Assembly: GCF_022662335.1 (NCBI RefSeq)
Contig: NZ_JAKNQJ010000006.1
Span: 155,940-219,939, forward strand
Reading direction: 5' to 3'
DNA: 64,000 nucleotides
Source of the DNA: Sphingomonas sp. CROZ-RG-20F-R02-07
GTDB taxonomy: Bacteria; Pseudomonadota; Alphaproteobacteria; Sphingomonadales; Sphingomonadaceae
Below, piece after piece: positions 40,083 through 48,711 of the stretch (its first letter is position 1; each line of letters opens with the position of its first letter). The translations under genes were made by a program, and so were the position numbers. The notes beneath the pieces were generated by a model. It worked only from the letters and a program-made list of their open reading frames with translations. It did not search any database and had not been told where the DNA came from.

Positions 40083-41147
40083 ATGACCGATACGCTTGAG
40101 AAACCACCCGTCTCTGCCACGTCACGCTCCGGCGGGGAGCGCCTCGCGCACCTGATGGCGCGCGGCGCCGCGTTCCTCGACAGCGAGGTCGCGCTGATGT
40201 GCGGCGCGATGTCGTGGGTGAGCGAGCGGCATCTGGTGGCGGCGATGTCGAACGCCGGCGGCTTCGGCGTGATCGCGTGCGGCGCGATGACGCCCGAATT
40301 GCTCGATGCCGAGATCGCCGCCACCCGCGCGCGGACGACGCGGAGCTTCGGCGTGAACCTCATCACCATGCACCCTGCGCTGTTCGACCTGATCGCGGTG
40401 TGCGGGCGCCACGGCGTGACTCACGTCGTGCTGGCCGGTGGGCTTCCGCCCAAGGGCAGCCTCGAGGCGATCAAGGCGACCGGCGCGAAGGTGATCTGCT
40501 TCGCCCCCGCGCTCAGCCTTGCGAAAAAGCTGATCCGCAGCGGCGTCGATGCGCTGGTGATCGAGGGGATGGAGGCGGGCGGCCATATCGGCCCGGTTTC
40601 CACCAGCGTGCTGGCGCAGGAGATGCTGCCCGAAATCGCCGCGCAGGTGCCGGTGTTCGTGGCGGGCGGGATCGGCCGCGGCGAGGCGATCGCGGGCTAT
40701 CTGGAGATGGGCGCGGCGGGCGTGCAGCTCGGCACGCGCTTCGTCTGCGCCACCGAATCGATCGCGCACGCCAATTTCAAGAAGGCGTTCCTCCGCGCTT
40801 CGGCCCGCGACGCGGTGGCGAGCGTGCAGATCGATCCGCGCCTGCCCGTCATCCCGGTGCGCGCGCTGAAGAATGCCGGGGCTGAGCTGTTCACCGCCAA
40901 GCAGCGCGAAGTGGCGCAGGCGCTCGACGAGGGCGGCGTCGCCATGGCCGAGGCGCAGTTGCAGATCGAGCATTACTGGGCGGGCGCGCTGCGTCGCGCG
41001 GTGATCGATGGCGATGTCGAGCATGGCTCGGTGATGGCGGGCCAGTCGGTCGGCATGGTGACGCGCGAGGAGCCCGTCGCGGCGATCATCGCGCAACTGA
41101 TGGGCGAGGCGGCGGATTCGCTCGGCAAGCGGACGCTCGGCGGCTGA
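40083..41147 (+). CDS. Nitronate monooxygenase (2-nitropropane dioxygenase) family protein
   Basis: A flavin-dependent TIM-barrel enzyme of 354 residues. MSNAGGFGVIACGAM, EGMEAGGHIGPVSTSVLAQE and FVAGGIGRGEAIAGYLEMGA are the FMN-binding and catalytic signatures, and GVQLGTRFVCATES follows. The family includes true nitronate monooxygenases, which detoxify propionate-3-nitronate, and FabK-like enoyl-ACP reductases; sequence alone favours the former. It stands alone after lysC. Confidence 0.88.
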   Translation: MTDTLEKPPVSATSRSGGERLAHLMARGAAFLDSEVALMCGAMSWVSERHLVAAMSNAGGFGVIACGAMTPELLDAEIAATRARTTRSFGVNLITMHPALFDLIAVCGRHGVTHVVLAGGLPPKGSLEAIKATGAKVICFAPALSLAKKLIRSGVDALVIEGMEAGGHIGPVSTSVLAQEMLPEIAAQVPVFVAGGIGRGEAIAGYLEMGAAGVQLGTRFVCATESIAHANFKKAFLRASARDAVASVQIDPRLPVIPVRALKNAGAELFTAKQREVAQALDEGGVAMAEAQLQIEHYWAGALRRAVIDGDVEHGSVMAGQSVGMVTREEPVAAIIAQLMGEAADSLGKRTLGG

Positions 41148-41161
41148 GACCGGCCGCTGCC

Positions 41162-41190
41162 AAGCGGTAAAAGACGAACGGTTACCGCTT
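41162..41190. repeat. Inverted repeat before a lipoprotein gene
   Basis: A perfect nine-base inverted repeat (AAGCGGTAA ... TTACCGCTT) with an 11-base spacer, 15 bases after the nitronate monooxygenase stop and about 55 bases before the next start. No T-run follows. It could be an operator or a weak terminator. Confidence 0.5.
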
Positions 41191-41245
41191 GTTAACCCTG
41201 TCATGCGCAGAGTCGATCCCGGCCGGGGGGCCATGAGGATCGTCC

Positions 41246-42025
41246 ATGTCGCGTCGTGCCATCGCCTGTTCTGCCACTGCCGCCATCGCCCTGCTGTCCG
41301 GCTGTGCCACGCACCGGCCGCCGCTGGTGATCGCGGCGCCCACCCCCGCGCCGGTGCCGGTGCAGGCGGCGGCGCTGCCCGCCGGCGCCTATCCGGGCAT
41401 GGTGATCCCCGCGCGGCTGGCCGATGGCAGCTATCCGACGCCCAATCGCGGGCTCGGCGAGGACGGCATGGTGTGGCATCTGCGCGCCGCGCTGAACGTC
41501 GCCGCGCTCGCCTGTCGCGGGGCGCAGGGCGATATGATCGTCGCCGGCTACAATGCGATGCTCGGCCGGGAAAAGGCGCCGCTCGCCGCCGCGCAGGCGC
41601 ATTATGCCGCCGCCTTCCGCGATGCGGGCGCCAGCGCGTACGACGATTCGATGACGCGGCTCTACAATTTCTTCTCGCAGTCGCAGGTCCGCACCGGTTT
41701 CTGCGCGGCGGCGGCGCAGGTGCTGGGCGAATCGGTCGCGGTCGCCCCGGCCGACCTGCCCGCCTTCGCGCGCACCGCGCTGCCTGAACTGGAACGGCCC
41801 TTCACCGATTTCTACCGCGCCTATGACGCGTGGCGCGACGGCGCGCGCGCGCCCATTCCGCAGGCGGTGATCGCGGTGGCATCCACCCCGGTGCTGGCCA
41901 ACCCGCCCTCGCGCGTTTCCGCGCCCGTCCCCGTTGCCGCCCCTGCCGCCGCGCCCGCGCCGCTGCGGGCCGCCGCGCCCATCGTGCCCAAATTGCAGAT
42001 CGATCCGAGCGTCTTCGCCAACTGA
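41246..42025 (+). CDS. Conserved hypothetical lipoprotein
   Basis: A 259-residue protein with a lipoprotein signal (IALLSGC, lipid-modified Cys). A Pro/Ala-rich linker is followed by a domain with LRAALNVAALACRGAQGDMI and YNAMLGREKAPL, and a helical stretch. The tail is again Pro/Ala-rich and ends LQIDPSVFAN. I do not recognise a named family; proteins of this kind are found in sphingomonads. Its 3' end is eight bases from the convergent VOC gene. Confidence 0.78.
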   Translation: MSRRAIACSATAAIALLSGCATHRPPLVIAAPTPAPVPVQAAALPAGAYPGMVIPARLADGSYPTPNRGLGEDGMVWHLRAALNVAALACRGAQGDMIVAGYNAMLGREKAPLAAAQAHYAAAFRDAGASAYDDSMTRLYNFFSQSQVRTGFCAAAAQVLGESVAVAPADLPAFARTALPELERPFTDFYRAYDAWRDGARAPIPQAVIAVASTPVLANPPSRVSAPVPVAAPAAAPAPLRAAAPIVPKLQIDPSVFAN

Positions 42026-42033
42026 GCCCGCGC

Positions 42034-42438
42034 TCAGCCGGCGATCGGCGATCCGATCGACCAGCGAAAGCCGAACGGATCGCGGAGCTGGCCATAGCGG
42101 TCGCCCCAGAACTGGTTCGCGATCGGCATCGTCACCTCGGCGCCCGCCGTCACCGCGCGCGCCGCCCAGGCATCGGCATCGTCGACCGACAGGTGCAGCG
42201 TGGTGCCGTCGGGCTCGCCCTCCTTGCGGCCGTGATATTCCGGAAACTCGTCGGACAGCATCAGCACGGCCTCGTTGAGGAACAACGCGGCCTGCATCAC
42301 CCGATCGGTGCCGGGCGCGACATTGCATTCGGCCAGATGCGCGCCGAACGCCGCCTGGTAGAAGGCGAGCGCCTCGTGCGCGCGCCCGTCGCGGATCGTC
42401 AGGAAGGGGATGATTCCGGGGGCGGGACGATCGCTCAT
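42034..42438 (-). CDS. VOC-superfamily (glyoxalase/bleomycin-resistance-like) protein
   Basis: A 134-residue small metalloenzyme-fold protein of the PhnB/YkgJ-like subgroup of the VOC superfamily. GIIPFLTIRDGRAHEALAFYQAAFGA is the first beta-alpha-beta-beta-beta module, and FWGDRYGQLRDPFGFRW is the typical C-terminal module. Its substrate is unknown. It lies downstream of the XRE regulator and membrane protein on the same strand, with a 30-base gap to the regulator stop. Confidence 0.87.
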   Translation of the reverse strand: MSDRPAPGIIPFLTIRDGRAHEALAFYQAAFGAHLAECNVAPGTDRVMQAALFLNEAVLMLSDEFPEYHGRKEGEPDGTTLHLSVDDADAWAARAVTAGAEVTMPIANQFWGDRYGQLRDPFGFRWSIGSPIAG

Positions 42439-42468
42439 GATTCGGCTCCTGTCGGGTCGGATGCGAAA

Positions 42469-42681
42469 CTATACCCGATCCGCGATCCGGAACAGCGCCT
42501 CCACCGATCGGTCGAGCGCGGCGGCCAGCTTCAGCGCGAGGATCGTCGAGGGCACGAACACGCCGTTTTCGACCGTGTTGATCGTCTTGCGGCTGACGCC
42601 CACCCGCTCGGCCAGCGCGGCCTGGGTCAGGCCGAGCCGCTCGCGCTCGTCCTTCAGCGTGTTGACGAGATGCTCGCTCAC
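42469..42681 (-). CDS. Small XRE-family helix-turn-helix regulator
   Basis: A 70-residue DNA-binding protein that is essentially one XRE (Cro/C1) helix-turn-helix: LKDERERLGLTQAALAERVG then SRKTINTVENG as the recognition helix. The GTG start overlaps the upstream membrane-protein stop (GTGA), so the two are made together. Repeated GTAACC sites upstream of the pair are the likely operator, giving autoregulation. Such regulator/membrane-protein pairs are known across bacteria, usually with an unknown signal. Confidence 0.85.
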   Translation of the reverse strand: MSEHLVNTLKDERERLGLTQAALAERVGVSRKTINTVENGVFVPSTILALKLAAALDRSVEALFRIADRV

Positions 42682-43097
42682 CGGCCCGCGCGCAGTTCCA
42701 GCGTGGCGAACGCGATCAGCGTCGCCGCCATCGCTGCGGTCGCGATCACCCGTACCGCGTCGAACGCCCCGATCCGGTCGCTGTCCAGCGTGACGAAGGC
42801 CAGGCCGATGGCGGAAGCGATGGTGGCCCAGAAGCCCGCCGTCATCGCCATGCGCCGGTGTTCGCGCGCGGATTCGTCGTCGAGCAGCCTTGCGACCGGG
42901 CTGTTCGCCTTCAGCCAGCGGGCAAGCGGCGTCAGGTTGATCGCGGCACCCAGCATCAGCCCCGTCCATACGCCTTTGAGCGAATCGGCAGCCCTGCCGA
43001 AGGTCGTGACCAGCAGAACGAGCAGGATCGCGGCGATGGCGAAGAACAGGATCGCCCGGAGTATGGCCTTGCGTTCGGCGGTGTCGATGGCGGTCAT
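42678..43097 (-). CDS. Four-helix membrane protein coupled to an XRE regulator
   Basis: A 139-residue protein with roughly four membrane helices (AILRAILFFAIAAILLVLLV, GVWTGLMLGAAINL, MTAGFWATIASAIGLAFV and VIATAAMAATLIAFATLE). The second half contains RLLDDESAREHRRMAM. I cannot name the family with confidence. The ATG at 43097 follows GAAGGGATC at good spacing. It is the first gene of a pair with the XRE regulator, suggesting that the membrane protein senses or tunes what the regulator controls. Confidence 0.78.
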   Translation of the reverse strand: MTAIDTAERKAILRAILFFAIAAILLVLLVTTFGRAADSLKGVWTGLMLGAAINLTPLARWLKANSPVARLLDDESAREHRRMAMTAGFWATIASAIGLAFVTLDSDRIGAFDAVRVIATAAMAATLIAFATLELRAGR

Positions 43098-43112
43098 GAT
43101 GATCCCTTCCGT

Positions 43113-43146
43113 GTAACCCACAGGTGACATGTAACCCAAAGGTTAC
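43113..43146 (-). promoter_or_regulatory. Repeated GTAACC operator-like sites
   Basis: GTAACCCA occurs at 43113-43120 and again at 43131-43138, 18 bases apart. The second copy forms an inverted repeat with GGTTAC (43141-43146), giving GTAACC-CAAA-GGTTAC. The cluster sits 16-49 bases upstream of the start of the XRE/membrane-protein pair, where an XRE repressor would bind. Inference from symmetry and position. Confidence 0.55.
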
Positions 43147-43195
43147 GTGTGTCAACGGGGTTCCTTCGGCGCCATGGTTCGGTTAACGCGCTGGC

Positions 43196-43657
43196 ATGAG
43201 CGATGCCGGGTTCGACCAGCCGATCGAGGGGCGCTTCGCCGGCGCCGAGCACCGGCTGCCGGTCCGGGTCTATTTCGAGGACACCGATCTGTCGGGCGTC
43301 GTCTATCACGCCAATTATCTGCGCTTCATGGAACGCGCGCGCAGCGACATGCTGCGCCTCGCCGGAATCGATCAGCGCGCACGGTTCGAGGCGGGCGAGG
43401 GCGCCTATGCGGTCGCTAGCCTCGCGATCCGCTATGCGGCGCCGGCGCGGCTCGACGATGCGCTGGTGGTCGTCTCGACGCTCACCGCGGTGCGCGCCGC
43501 CAGCGTCGCCATTCACCAGCGGGTCATGCGCGATGCGCTGGTGCTGGCCGAAGCCGATGTGGTGGCGGCGCTCGTCGCCCCCGACGGCCGCCCCAAGCGT
43601 CAGCCACGCGGCTGGACCGACATCTACGAACGCCTGATCGCCCAAGGAGCCGCATGA
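43196..43657 (+). CDS. ybgC: Tol-Pal associated acyl-CoA thioesterase
   Basis: A hotdog-fold thioesterase (153 residues) that opens the Tol-Pal cluster. VYFEDTDLSGVVYHANYLRF is the catalytic signature with the active Asp. YbgC acts on acyl-CoA or acyl-ACP and is thought to link phospholipid metabolism with Tol-Pal. Its stop overlaps the tolQ ATG (ATGA). Confidence 0.94.
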   Translation: MSDAGFDQPIEGRFAGAEHRLPVRVYFEDTDLSGVVYHANYLRFMERARSDMLRLAGIDQRARFEAGEGAYAVASLAIRYAAPARLDDALVVVSTLTAVRAASVAIHQRVMRDALVLAEADVVAALVAPDGRPKRQPRGWTDIYERLIAQGAA

Positions 43658-44346
43658 CCCCCGCCCTCAATATGGATGCCGCCACGCTGTCGCCGATCGC
43701 GCTGTTCCTCGCCGCCGACTGGGTGGTGAAGGGCGTGATGCTCGGCCTGTTGCTGGCCAGCATATGGACCTGGGCGATCATCGTCGCCTCGTGGATGCGG
43801 CTGGGGCGCACGCGCAAGCGCATGGCGCGGTTCGAGCGCGATTTCTGGAAGGCGGAGGATATCGACGCCTTCTACAAGGCCGAGGGCGAGAACGACCTGC
43901 CTTCGGCGCGGGTGTTCGCCGCCGGCGTCGGCGAATGGCGCCGGTCCACCGCCAGCGGCGCGATCGACAAGGGCGGCACGCGCGAGCGGCTGGCCATGAC
44001 GATGGGCGCCACGGTGGCGAGCGAGGTCGACAAGCTGTCCGACCGGCTGAACGTCCTGGCGACGATCGGCTCGGTCGCGCCGTTCGTCGGGCTGTTCGGC
44101 ACGGTATGGGGGATCATGCGCAGCTTCACCGGCATCGCGGCGGCGCAGAACACCTCGCTCGCTGTGGTCGCGCCGGGCATCGCGGAGGCGCTGTTCGCCA
44201 CCGCGATCGGGCTCTTCGCCGCCATCCCGGCGGTGATCGCGTACAACCGCTTCTCGCACCGGATCAACCGGATCGAGGCGGGGCTGAACCGCTTCGCCGA
44301 CGGCTTCCACACCACGCTTTCCCGGCAACTGGACGGCGCGCGCTAG
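43654..44346 (+). CDS. tolQ: Tol-Pal proton channel subunit TolQ
   Basis: A 230-residue inner-membrane protein with three helices ([41 protein letters not shown] and [20 protein letters not shown]), homologous to ExbB and MotA. TolQ and TolR form the proton-powered motor of the Tol complex. tolR starts at the next base after the stop. Confidence 0.96.
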   Translation: MTPALNMDAATLSPIALFLAADWVVKGVMLGLLLASIWTWAIIVASWMRLGRTRKRMARFERDFWKAEDIDAFYKAEGENDLPSARVFAAGVGEWRRSTASGAIDKGGTRERLAMTMGATVASEVDKLSDRLNVLATIGSVAPFVGLFGTVWGIMRSFTGIAAAQNTSLAVVAPGIAEALFATAIGLFAAIPAVIAYNRFSHRINRIEAGLNRFADGFHTTLSRQLDGAR

Positions 44347-44784
44347 ATGGCGATGAACCTTCCCTCGCAGCGCGGCCGCGGGCGGCGCGCGCCGATGGCG
44401 GACATCAACGTGACGCCGCTGGTGGACGTGATGCTGGTGCTGCTCATCATCTTCATGGTGACGGCGCCGCTGCTGACCGCCGGCGTGCCGGTGAACCTGC
44501 CCGATGCGCGCGCCAAGCCGCTCGATCAGGATCAGAAGCCGGTCGAGATCTCGCTCGATGCGCAGGGCCGCGTGTTCGTCGACAAGGACGCGGTGAGCGA
44601 GGCGGCGCTGCCCGCCCGGCTGGAGCGGATCGCGGGGACGCGCGCGGTGGGCCAGCCGCCGCAGATCCTGCTGCGCGCCGACAAGGCGCTCGATTACGGG
44701 CGGGTGATGCGCGTGATGGGCGAGCTCAGCCGCGCCGGGCTGACGCATGTCGCGCTCGTCACGGTGGAGGCCGGGGAGCGCTGA
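44347..44784 (+). CDS. tolR: Tol-Pal motor subunit TolR
   Basis: A 145-residue ExbD/TolR protein. One membrane helix ([20 protein letters not shown]) contains the Asp that carries protons in this family, followed by a periplasmic domain ([17 protein letters not shown]) and the typical [16 protein letters not shown]. The stop overlaps the tolA start (TGATG). Confidence 0.96.
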   Translation: MAMNLPSQRGRGRRAPMADINVTPLVDVMLVLLIIFMVTAPLLTAGVPVNLPDARAKPLDQDQKPVEISLDAQGRVFVDKDAVSEAALPARLERIAGTRAVGQPPQILLRADKALDYGRVMRVMGELSRAGLTHVALVTVEAGER

Positions 44785-45848
44785 TGGCACGGGCCGAGCG
44801 GATCGGTCTGGCGGCGGCGCTGATCGGCCATGCGTTGCTGTTCGGCGCGCTGTCGCTCGGCTGGGCGAACGCGCCCGAGCCGGTGAAGCCGTCGCAGCAG
44901 CCGATCGACGTCAGTCTGGTGAAGGACGTGGCGCTCGTGGCGACCGCGCCCTCCGTGGCGCCGCCCGCCCCCTCCGTCGCGCCCGAACAGGGGTCGCCCG
45001 AGGACGCCGCGCCCCCGCCCGAGGAGAGCGAGCCCGAACCGGCACCGCCCAAGCCCGCGCCGCCGAAACCGGCCCCGCCGAAGCCTGCGCCACCCAAGCC
45101 CGCGCCGCCAAAGCCTGCGCCCGAAAAGCCGAGCCCGCCCAAACCCAAGCCGGAGCCCGCCCCGGTGCCCCGGCACGAAACGCCCAAGCCCAAGGCGGAG
45201 CCGGTCAAGGAAAAACCGGCCAAGCCCGCGCCCAAGGCCGCGGCGAAGCCTGCGCCCAAGGCGAACGCCAAGCCGGCCCCTGCCAGATCCGCGCCTGCCA
45301 AATCGGCGAAGTCCGACGCTGCGCCGGCCAAGACCGCCGCCAAGGCGCCCGCCACGCCCGCCAAGGCGAAGCCGGCGGCGACCACCGGCAAGGGCAAGGA
45401 CGCGACCGCCAAGGCCACGCGCCCGCACGGCTCGCGCCTCGGCGCCGATTTCCTCAAAGGGCTCGCCGACGCTCCGGCCAAGCCCGCCCCCGCGGCGGCG
45501 GCGCCGGCGGCCAAGGTGGGCGCCCAGCAGATGGCCGATATTGGCTCCGCCATATCGCGGCAGGTGCAGCCCTGCGCGAACCGGCAGGTTCAGCCCGGCC
45601 CCGGCGCCGAACGCATCCGCGTGATAATCAACCTGCGGCTCAATCGCGATGGCTCGCTCGCCGCTCGGCCGCGGATCACGGGGCATGACGGCGTGGACGA
45701 CGAGAACCAGCGCTATCTCGCGCGCGTCGACGATCTGGCAATCGCGACCTTCACGGGCTGCGCGCCGCTTCGGGGCCTGCCCGATTCGTTGTACGACGTT
45801 CAGAATGGCTGGAGCAACTTCACCATGCGCTACAAGCTTCCCGGCTGA
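44784..45848 (+). CDS. tolA: Cell envelope integrity protein TolA
   Basis: A 354-residue TolA. It has an N-terminal membrane anchor (IGLAAALIGHALLFGALSLG), a long Pro/Lys/Ala-rich middle (about residues 55-240) and a C-terminal domain with two cysteines (VQPCANRQVQPG and FTGCAPLRG) that binds TolB/Pal or colicins in other species. In place of the long helix of enterobacterial TolA, the middle begins with five exact APPKP units, so it is probably an extended, polyproline-like spacer. Genes before and after are tightly packed. Confidence 0.92.
   Translation: MARAERIGLAAALIGHALLFGALSLGWANAPEPVKPSQQPIDVSLVKDVALVATAPSVAPPAPSVAPEQGSPEDAAPPPEESEPEPAPPKPAPPKPAPPKPAPPKPAPPKPAPEKPSPPKPKPEPAPVPRHETPKPKAEPVKEKPAKPAPKAAAKPAPKANAKPAPARSAPAKSAKSDAAPAKTAAKAPATPAKAKPAATTGKGKDATAKATRPHGSRLGADFLKGLADAPAKPAPAAAAPAAKVGAQQMADIGSAISRQVQPCANRQVQPGPGAERIRVIINLRLNRDGSLAARPRITGHDGVDDENQRYLARVDDLAIATFTGCAPLRGLPDSLYDVQNGWSNFTMRYKLPG
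45042..45116 (+). repeat. Five tandem APPKP-coding units in tolA
   Basis: Five consecutive 15-base units, each coding Ala-Pro-Pro-Lys-Pro, with synonymous differences between copies. They form the start of the periplasm-spanning segment and would allow length change by unequal recombination. Confidence 0.9.
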
Positions 45849-45860
45849 GGATGTGAACCG

Positions 45861-47237
45861 ATGACCCGCCCCTTCCTCGCTCTCGCGCCGCTCGCGCTGC
45901 TCTTCGCCGCGCCCGCGTCCGCGCAGGACGCACCCGCCCCGGCCCAGGCGCCCGTCGCCGCCCAGTCCGCACCGGCGCAGGGCGGCCTCGTCGTGGACGT
46001 CACCGGCGGCATCTCCGCGCCGATGCCGATCGCGATCCCCGTGATGCCGACGGCGGCCGTGGTCGATACGCCCGCCGGCAGCACCGACGCGCTCGGGCGG
46101 CAGCTGGCCGGCATCGTCGCCAACGATCTGCGCAATTCGGGGCTCTTCACCCCTCAGGCCAATCCGCACGCGATCGCTTTTCCCGAGGTGACCGCGCCCG
46201 TGTTCGACAGCTGGAGCGCCACTGGCGCGCAGGCGCTGGTGCAGGGCTTCGTCCGCGCGAATGGCGACGGCACGCTCACGGTCGGCTGCTATCTCTACGA
46301 CGTGTCCGCGCGCACCGAGCTGACGCGCGCGGGCTATGTGGTGCCGCCCGCGGAATGGCGCCGCGCGGGGCACAAATGCGCCGACATGGTGTATGCACGG
46401 CTGACCGGCGAAAGCGCCTATTTCGACAGCCGCATCGTCTATGTGTCGGAAACCGGACCCAAGGGCCACCGCATCAAGCGGCTGGCGATCATGGACCAGG
46501 ACGGCGCGAACCACCGTTTCCTGACGAACGGCCAGGCGATCGTGCTGACGCCGCGCTTCGCGCCCAACCAGCAGTCGATCGTGTTCATGAGCTATGAGGG
46601 CGATCGCCCGGCGATCTATGTCTATGATCTGGGCTCGGGCCGGCCGCGACGGGTGGTGGCGAACGCCAGCCTCACCTTCGCGCCGCGCTTCTCGCCCGAC
46701 GGCCGCTACATCCTGTTCTCGATGGCGAACAGCGGCAGCACCAACATCTACCGCGTGCCCGCCGGCGGCGGCAGCCCGCAGCGGCTGACCCGCTCGCCCG
46801 GCATCGATACCGGCGGCAGCTATTCGCCCGATGGTTCGAAGATCGTGTTCGAAAGCGACCGTTCGGGCGGGCAGCAGCTCTATGTGATGAACGCCGACGG
46901 CTCCGACCAGCACCGGATCAGCTTCGGCGGCGGCCGTTATGCGACGCCGGTGTGGAGCCCGCGCGGCGACCTGATCGCGTTCACCAAATTGGGCGGATCG
47001 TTCCGCATCGGCATCATGAGCCCGTCGGGCGGCGGCGAGAAGCTGCTGACCGACGGCGCGCAGGACGAGGGCCCGAGCTGGTCGCCCAACGGCCGCGTCA
47101 TCACCTTCTTCCGTTCGGGCGGCGGCGGCGCGGGCAAGGCGGACCTCTGGTCGGTCGACCTGACCGGCGTCAACGAACGCAAGATCCCGACCCCGCTCGA
47201 CGGATCCGATCCGGCATGGGGTCCGCTGCGGCCGTAA
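45861..47237 (+). CDS. tolB: Tol-Pal translocation protein TolB
   Basis: A periplasmic beta-propeller (458 residues) with signal peptide (FLALAPLALLFAAPASA) and an N-terminal alpha/beta domain (DALGRQLAGIVANDLRNSGLF). Six propeller blades follow with TolB repeats such as YSPDGSKIVFESDRSGG and LYVMNADGSDQHRIS. TolB binds Pal and the TolA C-terminus. The 12-base gap after tolA contains GAGGATG. Confidence 0.96.
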   Translation: MTRPFLALAPLALLFAAPASAQDAPAPAQAPVAAQSAPAQGGLVVDVTGGISAPMPIAIPVMPTAAVVDTPAGSTDALGRQLAGIVANDLRNSGLFTPQANPHAIAFPEVTAPVFDSWSATGAQALVQGFVRANGDGTLTVGCYLYDVSARTELTRAGYVVPPAEWRRAGHKCADMVYARLTGESAYFDSRIVYVSETGPKGHRIKRLAIMDQDGANHRFLTNGQAIVLTPRFAPNQQSIVFMSYEGDRPAIYVYDLGSGRPRRVVANASLTFAPRFSPDGRYILFSMANSGSTNIYRVPAGGGSPQRLTRSPGIDTGGSYSPDGSKIVFESDRSGGQQLYVMNADGSDQHRISFGGGRYATPVWSPRGDLIAFTKLGGSFRIGIMSPSGGGEKLLTDGAQDEGPSWSPNGRVITFFRSGGGGAGKADLWSVDLTGVNERKIPTPLDGSDPAWGPLRP

Positions 47238-47285
47238 AGCTGCTAGAGGGGGCGGGGGCCGATTTTCACCACGGGAGTTATGAAT

Positions 47286-47816
47286 ATGGCCAAACTCAAC
47301 CGGGCGCTCGTCGCCGCCATCGCGATGCTCGCGGTGGCGGGCTGCGCGAAGAAGCGCCCCGCCACGCTGCCGCCCGCGCCGCTGAGCGACCAGGGGTCTG
47401 CCCAGGCGGCCACGCCCTATGATCGCGGGCAGGGCACGGGCGGCGCGATCGTCCCCGGCTCCGACGCCGATTTCCGCCGCTCGGTGACCAGCAACACGGT
47501 GAACTTCGCGGTCGACATGTCCGACGTCGATTCGCAGGCGCGGGTGATCCTCGACAACCAGGCCGAATGGCTGGCGCGCTATCCCAATGTCCGCATCACG
47601 GTGGAGGGGCATTGCGACGAGCGCGGCACGCGCGAATATAATCTCGCGCTCGGCGACCGGCGCGCGAACGCCGCCAAGAACTATCTCGCGGCCAAGGGCG
47701 TCTCGCCCGCGCGCATCTCGACGATCAGCTACGGCAAGGAACGCCCGATCGCGCTCGGATCGGACGAGGCGAGCTGGGCGCAGAACCGCCGCGCCGTCAC
47801 CATCGTGGTGAACTGA
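47286..47816 (+). CDS. pal: Peptidoglycan-associated lipoprotein
   Basis: Outer-membrane lipoprotein that anchors the outer membrane to peptidoglycan. The 176-residue product has a lipobox (MLAVAGC) and an OmpA-like domain with VTVEGHCDERGTREYNLALG and AKNYLAAKGVSPARI, in the usual diaminopimelate-binding arrangement. I chose the ATG at 47286 because GGGAG lies eight bases before it; an ATG at 47280 is only two bases from that site. CpoB (ybgF), which usually follows in other bacteria, is absent here. Confidence 0.95.
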   Translation: MAKLNRALVAAIAMLAVAGCAKKRPATLPPAPLSDQGSAQAATPYDRGQGTGGAIVPGSDADFRRSVTSNTVNFAVDMSDVDSQARVILDNQAEWLARYPNVRITVEGHCDERGTREYNLALGDRRANAAKNYLAAKGVSPARISTISYGKERPIALGSDEASWAQNRRAVTIVVN

Positions 47817-47827
47817 GCGGAGGCCCA

Positions 47828-47850
47828 TCCCCCTCCCGGCGGGAGGGGGC
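47828..47850. terminator. Hairpin between pal and the nuclease gene
   Basis: The arms CCCCCTCCC and GGGAGGGGG flank a three-base loop, directly between the convergent pal and S1/P1 nuclease stops. The T-run is weak, but the position suits a bidirectional terminator. Confidence 0.5.
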
Positions 47851-48711
47851 TTATCCCAGCGCCCGGTCGAGCAGCTTGGCCAGCCGGATCCCGCCGCGCT
47901 TCACCTCGAGGCGCGACACCGGCACCAGCCGCGCGATCGTGGCGTCGTCCAGATGCACGCGCGCCGGCACCGCGGCGCATGCATCGCCGCCGAGCGCGCT
48001 CGCATAGACCTGGTCGTGCGCGACCTGCCAGCTCTCGCGGCTCCAGTCGCCCACGCCGCCCGCCCCGATCCGCGCGCGCTCGGCGGCGGGATAGCGGCGC
48101 ACCAGCGAGGGTCCGGTGGTGATCGCGCGCTCGGGCAGCGGCCCGTCCCAGACCGAATGGAGGTTGAAGCGCGGCGGCGCATAGATGCCGTAATCCGCCT
48201 TCACGTCGTTGCCGCCCTTGTCGCCTCGGTCACCCGCATGGAGCGGCTGGTGGAGGTCCCCGACGAAGTGGATCAGGAAGACGAGCGCCTGCACGCGATC
48301 CTTCGCGGGCGCGGCCTTGTCGCGCAGCGTCGCCACGTCGCGGTCGATCTGCGCCGAGACGCAATTGCCGTCCTTGCAACTGGGGGTGAGGTCGAACGGC
48401 GCGCACACATCGGCATCCTGGAAATGCCAGTTATAGGCATAGCCGAAGCGTGATTTGCCGTCCGCATCCTTCAGCGGCTTGACGCAATCCGCCCAGACGC
48501 TCGCCTCCTCGATCGTCTGCGCGGGGCAGGCCGGCGTGTCGAGCAGCGCCTGCTTTGCCAACAACCGTTTCACCGCCACCCGCGTGTGCGGCGTCACATT
48601 GGCCATCGCGATTTCGGCGATGGTCTGATGGCCGAACTCCCAATAGGCGGACGCGGGTGTGGCGAACGCGAGCGCGGCGAGGCCGGCGACGAGGATGCGG
48701 GCATGGATCAT
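47851..48711 (-). CDS. S1/P1-family zinc nuclease
   Basis: A secreted, zinc-dependent nuclease of 286 residues. The signal peptide (ARILVAGLAALAFATPASA) is cut before YWEFGHQTIAEIAM, putting the conserved Trp at the mature N-terminus where its backbone binds zinc. VHFVGDLHQPLHAGDRGDKGGN is the metal-binding signature (shown only in part as HFVGDLHQPLHAGD) and FNLHSVWD follows. Such enzymes cut single-stranded nucleic acid and remove 3'-phosphates, which suits nucleotide scavenging. It stands where ybgF is found in other genomes. Confidence 0.9.
   Translation of the reverse strand: MIHARILVAGLAALAFATPASAYWEFGHQTIAEIAMANVTPHTRVAVKRLLAKQALLDTPACPAQTIEEASVWADCVKPLKDADGKSRFGYAYNWHFQDADVCAPFDLTPSCKDGNCVSAQIDRDVATLRDKAAPAKDRVQALVFLIHFVGDLHQPLHAGDRGDKGGNDVKADYGIYAPPRFNLHSVWDGPLPERAITTGPSLVRRYPAAERARIGAGGVGDWSRESWQVAHDQVYASALGGDACAAVPARVHLDDATIARLVPVSRLEVKRGGIRLAKLLDRALG

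Noticed and set aside
44694..47828. A 1044-codon minus-strand frame opposite tolRAB-pal
   Set aside because: The plus strand carries clear TolR, TolA, TolB and Pal. The minus product is a low-complexity shadow.
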